Shown in pieces: positions 5,528-10,706 of a DNA stretch of 10,706 nt. Location: positions 1 through 10,706 of the forward strand of contig JAAXGF010000097.1 in NCBI GenBank assembly GCA_012267605.1, in the 5' to 3' direction. Origin of the DNA: Alphaproteobacteria bacterium (GTDB taxonomy: Bacteria > Pseudomonadota > Alphaproteobacteria > JAAXGF01). The notes beneath the pieces were generated by a model, which was given only the letters and a program-made list of their open reading frames with translations, did no database searches and had not been told where the DNA came from. Made by a program: the position numbers and the translations under genes. The first letter of the stretch is position 1, and every line of letters begins with the position of its first letter.

Positions 5528-8203
5528 ATGGACGACTTACTTAGCGAGTTTCTTACCGAGACGGCAGAGAGCATCTCGGTTTTAGACCTTGAGATCGTGA
5601 AGCTCGAACAGAACCCCAACGATCCGGAACTCTTGGGGAATATTTTCCGTCTCGTTCACACGATTAAAGGCACTTGCGGGTTCTTGGGTCTGCCTCGACT
5701 AGAGGCGGTCGCGCACGCGGGCGAAAACGTCCTCGGTAAATTCCGCGATGGCGAGCTGGAAGTCACACCGGATGCCGTGAGCATCATTCTAGAATCGTTG
5801 GATTGCATCAAAGATTTGCTCGCCACTCTCGAAGCTACCGAATCCGAGCCACCAGGAAGCGATGAGGACCTGATTTCCCGGCTTAACGCCTATGCCGAAG
5901 GCCATGCTGTGCCGGCAGCATCCAACAGCGAACCCAGCCCCGCCGACGAGCCAGGCGCCTCAAAAGAATCCGAAGATTTCAGCGTCGAAAATGAGGCGAA
6001 CAAGGAAGAATCGACACCGGAAGCGCAAGTGGAGCCGGCTGCTCCGACAGTCCCCGCACCAAGTGAAACCGCGGAGAAGCCGTCGAGCGCGGAAGCCGCC
6101 ACTACCAAGAAGGCGACGCCCATTAAACAATCCTCGGAACCGTCCATTGCGAACCAAAGTATTCGGGTCGGTGTCGATCTGCTCGAAAACCTGATGACCA
6201 TGGTGAGCGAGTTGGTATTGACCCGCAATTCGCTTCTTCAGATGGTTCGAGGAAACTCTGATAGCGAGTTCAACACCCCGTTACAGCGCCTAAACCACAT
6301 CACCGCCGAACTCCAGGAAGGGGTGATGAAGACGCGAATGCAGCCCATCGGTAACGCGTGGGCGAAGCTTCCGCGCATCATTCGCGATCTTTCGGTTGAT
6401 CTGAATAAGAAGATCGACTTGCAGATGCTCGGTGCGGAGACCGAACTCGACCGCCAGGTGCTCGAATTGATCAAGAATCCCTTGATTCATATGGTTCGCA
6501 ACGCGGCCGACCACGGCATTGAGAAGCCCTCAGACCGTGTCAAGGCCGGGAAGCCAGCGATGGGAACCGTAACCTTGAATGCGTACCATGAGGACGGCCA
6601 CATCATCGTGGAAATTACCGACGGTGGCCGCGGCATCGCCGTCGAGCGAATTAAGGAAAAGGCGATCGCGAATGGTCTCGCTTCGGAAGCGGAAATGGCC
6701 GCCATCTCGGACCAGGTTGCCTTGCAGTACATCTTCAAGCCAGGACTCTCCACGACCGAAAAGGTTACCTCCGTTTCGGGCCGTGGTGTCGGAATGGACG
6801 TTGTAAAAACCAACGTGGAAAAGATCGGCGGCACCATTGAGCTTCAGTCCGAGCCCGGCAAGGGATCGACCGTGCTGGTAAAGATCCCGTTGACCTTGGC
6901 AATCGTGTCCGCTCTGATCGTCGAATGTCGAGGCCAACGATTCGCTATTCCACAACTTGGCGTCGTAGAGCTTGTGCGCGCCTCGGCCAATTCAGATCAT
7001 AAAGTTGAAAAAATCAACAACGCGGCGGTATTGCGCCTGCGCGATCGTTTGCTTCCCTTGGTTTACCTCGACCGCACGCTGCGTTTGAACGACGCGGATA
7101 TCCCGGAGACGGACGAGGAGGACCATTTTATCGTGGTTACCCAAGTCGGCGCGAATACCCTTGGAGTCATCGTGGATCAAGTTTTCGACACCGAGGAGAT
7201 TGTCGTCAAACCGGTCGCACCAATGTTGCGTGACATTGGAATTTTTGCCGGCAATACAATTCTCGGTGATGGTAGCGTCGTCATGATCCTGGATACCAAT
7301 GGTATCGCAGCAGCGGCTGGACAACAGGCCATCGGTAGCAGCGAAGAGGCCAAGACCGAAGGCCCGGCAAGCTCCTCAGAGGAAGAATGCGTCTCGATGC
7401 TGATATTCCGCGCTGGCGGGGATACACCAAAGGCCGTACCTCTTGCGCTAATCGCGCGCCTTGAGGAAATCGACCGTTCGACCATCGAGATGTACGACGA
7501 CCGACCCGTCGTACAGTACCGCGACCACTTGATGCCGCTGGTGCCGGTTACGGCGGAACAGGTCTATTCGGGCGATGGCCGCCAACCGATCCTGGTCTTC
7601 GCCGACGGTGACCGCAGCATGGGACTGATCGTGGACGAAATCGTGGATATCGTCGACGAACAACTAGAGATCAAGCTCTCCGGCGAGCGCGCTGGTCTCG
7701 TTGGTAGTGCGGTGCTCGCTTCGAACGCGACCGAAATCGTTGACGCCGGCTACTATCTGACACAGGCGTACGGTGATTGGTTCAAACGGACTCATGGATC
7801 AGAAGGCCAACCGACAACAGAGCGCAAGCGCGTATTGTTGGTCGACGACAGCCCCTTCTTTCGCAATTTGCTGTCGCCACTTCTGGCCGGTGCCGGATAT
7901 GAAGTTGTGACGGCTGAGGATGGCGACGAAGCGCTGGAACTCTTAGAGAAGAATCCAGAATTTGACGCCATCGTCAGCGACATTGAAATGCCCCGCATGA
8001 GCGGATTCGATTTTGCAAAGGCTTGCCGCGGTAGTGAGCGCTGGCGGGACACACCGATTCTGGCCCTCTCGTCACGAACCTCGCCGGATGACCTCGATCG
8101 TGGCCGCGAGGCCGGATTCACTGATTATGTTGCAAAATTCGATAGAGACGCCTTGTTGTCCGCGCTATCTGAGTCATTCACGCTAACCCGGGGGGTCGCA
8201 TGA
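5528..8203 (+). CDS. cheA: Hybrid chemotaxis histidine kinase CheA with tandem CheW-like domains and C-terminal receiver
   Basis: A cytoplasmic kinase of 891 residues that autophosphorylates under chemoreceptor control and phosphorylates CheY and CheB. Domains in order: Hpt (about 1-105; phospho-acceptor His44 in LVHTIKGTCGFLG); an Ala/Pro/Glu/Ser-rich linker (about 125-210) where the P2 docking domain normally lies; dimerisation helices (about 211-285); ATPase domain (about 294-455) with N-box HMVRNAADHGIE, G1 DGGRGI (Asp365) and SGRGVGMDVVK; a first CheW-like domain (about 460-590); a second (about 620-750; GLIVDEIVDIVDEQLEI); and a receiver (about 767-888) with VDDS, phospho-acceptor Asp818 (SDIEMPRMSG) and Lys870 (YVAKFD). 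The receiver may act as a phosphate sink or let phosphate flow to or from another protein. The stop overlaps the cheW start (ATGA), implying translational coupling. The frame is intact throughout, unlike cheY and cheB. Confidence 0.96.
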   Translation: MDDLLSEFLTETAESISVLDLEIVKLEQNPNDPELLGNIFRLVHTIKGTCGFLGLPRLEAVAHAGENVLGKFRDGELEVTPDAVSIILESLDCIKDLLATLEATESEPPGSDEDLISRLNAYAEGHAVPAASNSEPSPADEPGASKESEDFSVENEANKEESTPEAQVEPAAPTVPAPSETAEKPSSAEAATTKKATPIKQSSEPSIANQSIRVGVDLLENLMTMVSELVLTRNSLLQMVRGNSDSEFNTPLQRLNHITAELQEGVMKTRMQPIGNAWAKLPRIIRDLSVDLNKKIDLQMLGAETELDRQVLELIKNPLIHMVRNAADHGIEKPSDRVKAGKPAMGTVTLNAYHEDGHIIVEITDGGRGIAVERIKEKAIANGLASEAEMAAISDQVALQYIFKPGLSTTEKVTSVSGRGVGMDVVKTNVEKIGGTIELQSEPGKGSTVLVKIPLTLAIVSALIVECRGQRFAIPQLGVVELVRASANSDHKVEKINNAAVLRLRDRLLPLVYLDRTLRLNDADIPETDEEDHFIVVTQVGANTLGVIVDQVFDTEEIVVKPVAPMLRDIGIFAGNTILGDGSVVMILDTNGIAAAAGQQAIGSSEEAKTEGPASSSEEECVSMLIFRAGGDTPKAVPLALIARLEEIDRSTIEMYDDRPVVQYRDHLMPLVPVTAEQVYSGDGRQPILVFADGDRSMGLIVDEIVDIVDEQLEIKLSGERAGLVGSAVLASNATEIVDAGYYLTQAYGDWFKRTHGSEGQPTTERKRVLLVDDSPFFRNLLSPLLAGAGYEVVTAEDGDEALELLEKNPEFDAIVSDIEMPRMSGFDFAKACRGSERWRDTPILALSSRTSPDDLDRGREAGFTDYVAKFDRDALLSALSESFTLTRGVA

Positions 8204-8703
8204 CCGACGCACCAAATAATCCAACTACCGAGACGGAGAATCCCCACGCCGGCCAGGCCGATGGCGTGAAGCAAGAATACGTGACCATCGTGATCGACGA
8301 TCAGTGGTTCGGTATTCCCGTTCTCACCGTACAAGATGTCCTTGGCCCGCAACGGATCACGCCGATCCCATCGGCCCCAGCTGAGATTGCCGGTTCCCTA
8401 AACCTTAGGAGCCGTATCGTCACCGCAATGGATGTCCGCAAACGTTTGGGATTACCCCAACGGGAAAAGGAAGAGGCGGTAATGAGTGTCATCGTCGATT
8501 TCGAGGGCGAGCTTTACAGTCTCCTTATCGACACCGTCGGCGAAGTCCTGAGCTTGCCCGCCGAACGGTACGAACGTAACCCGGATACGTTGGATGCCCG
8601 CTGGCGTGAGGTCTCGGACGGAATCTACCGCCTTGACGATCGTCTGCTTGTCGTACTCGACGTCAAAAGACTGCTCGCGACGAATCGGGAGAAGGCCGCC
8701 TAG
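8200..8703 (+). CDS. cheW: Chemotaxis adaptor protein CheW
   Basis: A 167-residue adaptor that couples CheA to chemoreceptors in the membrane array. The first ~24 residues are a polar, low-complexity extension; the CheW fold then covers about residues 25-162. Recognisable stretches are EYVTIVIDDQWFGIPV, VQDVLGPQRITPIPSAPAEI, GSLNLRSRIVTAMDVRKRLG and YSLLIDTVGEVLSLP. The usual NLRG turn is NLRS here. The ATG overlaps the cheA stop in an ATGA arrangement, so translation is probably coupled. It is followed by a 75-base gap before cheY. Confidence 0.94.
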   Translation: MTDAPNNPTTETENPHAGQADGVKQEYVTIVIDDQWFGIPVLTVQDVLGPQRITPIPSAPAEIAGSLNLRSRIVTAMDVRKRLGLPQREKEEAVMSVIVDFEGELYSLLIDTVGEVLSLPAERYERNPDTLDARWREVSDGIYRLDDRLLVVLDVKRLLATNREKAA

Positions 8704-8778
8704 TTCGTGTTGACTTAGCTAGGTGGTCATTGAGTTGCGATCTGTGAAGGCCGGTCAAGCAATTAAGGGAATAGTGCA

Positions 8779-9143
8779 ATGAAATCCTGCCTTGTCGTCG
8801 ATGACTCTAAAGTGATCCGAACTGTCGCACGGCGGATCCTCGAGGAACTCGAGTTTGAAATCAAGGAAGCCGGTGATGGCAAAGAGGCGTTGGACGCGTG
8901 TTGCGAAGAGATGCCAGACGCCATCCTCTTGGACTGGAACATGCCGGTGATGAGCGGTATCGATTTTCTCCGCGCCTTGCGCGAGAAACAGGGGGGGCTG
9001 ATCCGATTGTTTTGTTTTGCACCACCGAAAACGATATCGCACACATTCAGGAGGCGATGTCGGCAGGCGCAAACGAATACATTATGAAACCCTTCGATAG
9101 CGAAATTATCAAACTGAAATTCGAGCAAGTCGGGCTTGTTTGA
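8779..9143 (+). CDS. cheY: Chemotaxis response regulator CheY, interrupted by a -1 frameshift at a G7 run
   Basis: A single-domain receiver that, once phosphorylated by CheA, binds the flagellar switch. The first part (frame of 8779) has VVDDSKVIRTVARR, the acidic Asp8-Asp9 pair and the phospho-acceptor Asp52 in ILLDWNMPVMSG. In the seven-G run at 8991-8997 the homology leaves this frame. It resumes at 8997 in the -1 frame as ADPIVLFCTTENDIAHIQEA, with the switch Thr and the conserved Lys in EYIMKPFD, and ends at TGA 9141-9143. Joined, the protein would be a normal 121 residues. Read without correction, the product is 102 residues ending at 9087, and it lacks the Thr and Lys. An AAGGGA ribosome site sits eight bases before the ATG. 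Identity is secure; whether the break is real is not. Confidence 0.9.
8991..8997 (+). other. G7 homopolymer at the cheY frame change (possible slippery heptamer)
   Basis: Seven consecutive G residues. In the cheY zero frame they divide as the last base of CAG, then GGG, GGG, which is a G_GGG_GGG heptamer of the X_XXY_YYZ type. Slipping back one base here gives exactly the frame that completes CheY. Equally, restoring one G (eight in all) repairs the gene, as expected of a homopolymer sequencing or assembly error. I see no strong stem-loop just downstream. Confidence 0.6.
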
Positions 9144-10320
9144 TGGCCCCTCCCCCGGCAACTTTACGCGCACCCGCGGACGTCGCGGCTGACGAATCAG
9201 ACGCCTACCGGGTCATGGTTGTAGATGACTCGGCGGTAATACGCGGGCTGATCACGCGTACGCTGGAAGGAGATCCACAAATCTGCGTGGTGGCCTCCGC
9301 CGCCAACGGACAATTTGCCATCGATATGGTTCAGCGCCGAGATATCGAGGTCGTTGTTCTCGATATTGAGATGCCGGTGATGGACGGTCTAACTGCGTTG
9401 CCCAAGATTATCGAGGCCCGACCCGCGTGAAGGTTATTATGGCGTCGACTTTGACGACTAAGAACGCCGCCTACAGCCTACGCGCCTTGTCTATGGGCGC
9501 CTCCGACTATATTCCCAAGCCATCGTCGACCAGCGAGCTGCATTCGGGCGTCGCCTTTCGCCATGAGCTAGTCGGCAAGGTCAAGACCCTTGGAACCGCT
9601 TTCCGAAAGGGACAGGGCCAACCACTGCCGGGTGAGGCCAATGACAAGAGTGAAAATGACGGACAAGAGGAACGAGCGGCGTCGCCGGCGCCGCCCAAGG
9701 TTGTCAGAAAATCGATCGCCTTCGCCAAGCCAGCAACCCAGCCGGCGAAAATCATCGCCATCGGCAGCTCGACCGGTGGACCTCAGGCACTGTTCAAGGT
9801 TTTGGCCGGCCTAAAATCGAAACTCTCGGTGCCGGTCGTCATTACCCAACACATGCCAGCCAAGTTCACGGCTATCCTCGCCGAACATATTGAAAGCAAC
9901 TGTGGTGTCCCATGCAAGGAAGGGGTTGACGGCGAACCCATTGAAGCAGGGCGTGTTTATATCGCGCCTGGCGATTTTCATATGCGGCTCACAGGAGATC
10001 GGTCGGCGCCCCAAATCAAGTTGAGCCAGGACGAACCGGTGAACTTCTGCCGCCCCGCAGTGGACCCCATGTTCGAAAGTGTCGCCAGCATTTACGGTGC
10101 CTGCACCCTCGGGGTGGTTCTCACGGGAATGGGCCATGACGGGGAAGCCGGAGGCCGGCAAATCACCGAGGCTGGAGGCTCTATGATCGCTCAGGATGAA
10201 GCCACAAGTGTTGTTTGGGGCATGCCTGGTGCGGTGGCCAACGCCGGAATATGTAGCGCCGTGCTTCCGATCACGGAAATTGCCGGCAGAATCGCGAAGC
10301 TTGTCGGAAGGGGTGGCTAA
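9143..10320 (+). CDS. cheB: Protein-glutamate methylesterase CheB, interrupted by a -1 frameshift in the receiver domain
   Basis: CheB removes methyl groups from (and deamidates) chemoreceptor glutamates, activated by phosphorylation from CheA. The gene starts at an ATG overlapping the cheY stop (TGATG). A ~20-residue extension precedes the receiver (VMVVDDSAVIRGL, phospho-acceptor Asp74 in VVLDIEMPVMDG). After PKIIEARPA the frame stops at TGA 9428-9430. The expected continuation VKVIMASTLTTKNA is in the -1 frame from GTG 9427, followed by the receiver Lys (YIPKPSS), a charged linker and the methylesterase domain. The catalytic triad is intact: Ser (codon 9769-9771, GSSTGG), His (9850-9852, ITQHMP) and Asp (10138-10140, GMGHDG). 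One added base would give an unbroken 392-residue protein. As written, the downstream part (297 residues) could be made only by reinitiation at the GTGA overlap, giving a methylesterase without a working receiver. The stop overlaps the cheR start. Confidence 0.9.
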
Positions 10321-10706
10321 TGCGAACGGAGGATTTCAATCTCATCAGCGGGTTTTTGAAGGAAAGATCTGGCTTGGTCCTTTCTCCCGACAAACTTTAT
10401 TTGCTTGAAAATCGGCTGACCCCGGTTGCCCGCAAACGTGGCATGGGCGGCCTCGACGAAATCGTGCAAGCCATTCGAACGGGCCGCGATGAGCCTTTGT
10501 TTCGCGACATTACGGAGGCCATGACGACCAATGAGTCGCTGTTCTTCCGCGACTCCCGACCGTTTGAGCAGTTCCGCAATATGGTGCTACCGCGCATACT
10601 GGAATCGCGAGCCGCCGAACGTTCGATACGCATTTGGAGCGCCGCCTGTTCGACTGGCCAGGAACCCTATTCAATTGCCATGTGCCTACGCGAGGAAGAA
10701 GCCAAG
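10320..10706 (+). CDS. cheR: Chemotaxis protein methyltransferase CheR (partial, cut by right edge)
   Basis: CheR methylates chemoreceptor glutamates with S-adenosylmethionine, opposing CheB. The window holds the first 129 codons, starting MRTEDFNLISGFLKERSG; the family is about 280 residues long, so over half is missing. The alpha-helical N-terminal domain (about 1-65) leads into MTTNESLFFRD, the family's TTNET-FFR motif, and then IWSAACSTGQEPYSIAM, the SAM-binding glycine loop. Its ATG overlaps the cheB stop by one base (TAATG), placing it in the same operon. The frame is open to the last base. Confidence 0.95.
   Translation, partial: MRTEDFNLISGFLKERSGLVLSPDKLYLLENRLTPVARKRGMGGLDEIVQAIRTGRDEPLFRDITEAMTTNESLFFRDSRPFEQFRNMVLPRILESRAAERSIRIWSAACSTGQEPYSIAMCLREEEAK

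Noticed and set aside
5892..6194. A 100-codon plus-strand frame within the cheA linker
   Set aside because: A low-complexity shadow (Arg/Pro/Lys-rich) produced by the GC-rich linker in another frame.
8710..8738. A TTGACT -35-like hexamer in the cheW-cheY gap
   Set aside because: No acceptable -10 hexamer at 16-18 bases. It is not supportable as a promoter.

Overview
The window looks like a piece of an alphaproteobacterial chromosome, most likely from a Rhodospirillales-like lineage. It carries a C4-pathway 5-aminolevulinate synthase (hemA), an alphaproteobacterial-type short NAD kinase, a ChpT-type histidine phosphotransferase (a family confined to alphaproteobacteria), and a chemotaxis operon of alphaproteobacterial style. 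The lineage is inferred from protein motifs, not from a search. There are no tRNA or rRNA genes, IS elements, CRISPR arrays or phage genes, so this appears to be core chromosome.

Layout. (1) 1-252, minus: a partial gene leaving the left edge whose first ~37 residues resemble a glycosyltransferase N-terminus. (2) 253-639: non-coding, AT-rich, with a good sigma-70-type promoter and Shine-Dalgarno for hemA. (3) 640-1851, plus: hemA. (4) 1918-2685 and 2825-3808, minus: nadK (NAD kinase) and moaA (molybdopterin biosynthesis). nadK converges on hemA. (5) 3933-4394 and 4436-4612, minus: a small secreted ankyrin-repeat protein preceded by a 58-residue DUF3553-type protein. (6) 4613-4760: divergent intergenic region with an extended -10 promoter facing right. 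(7) 4761 to the right edge, plus: chpT, then cheA-cheW-cheY-cheB-cheR, tightly packed, with cheR cut by the window edge.

How the genes work together. The right half is a signalling block. A hybrid CheA (Hpt, kinase core, two CheW-like domains, C-terminal receiver) would pair with CheW and chemoreceptors encoded elsewhere. It would phosphorylate CheY, which acts on the flagellar motor, and CheB, which with CheR sets receptor methylation. ChpT, the relay protein between CckA and CtrA/CpdR in Caulobacter, lies directly upstream in the same orientation, so cell-cycle or flagellar-gene control is physically linked to chemotaxis.

Most notable: both cheY and cheB, as given, are broken by a single -1 frame change. 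The cheY break sits exactly on a seven-G run that forms a G_GGG_GGG heptamer in the zero frame. The cheB break sits in the receiver domain and leaves a GTGA stop/start overlap in front of an intact methylesterase half. Homopolymer or base-call errors in the assembly are the simplest explanation. Programmed frameshifting, reversible slippage or true inactivation are the alternatives.
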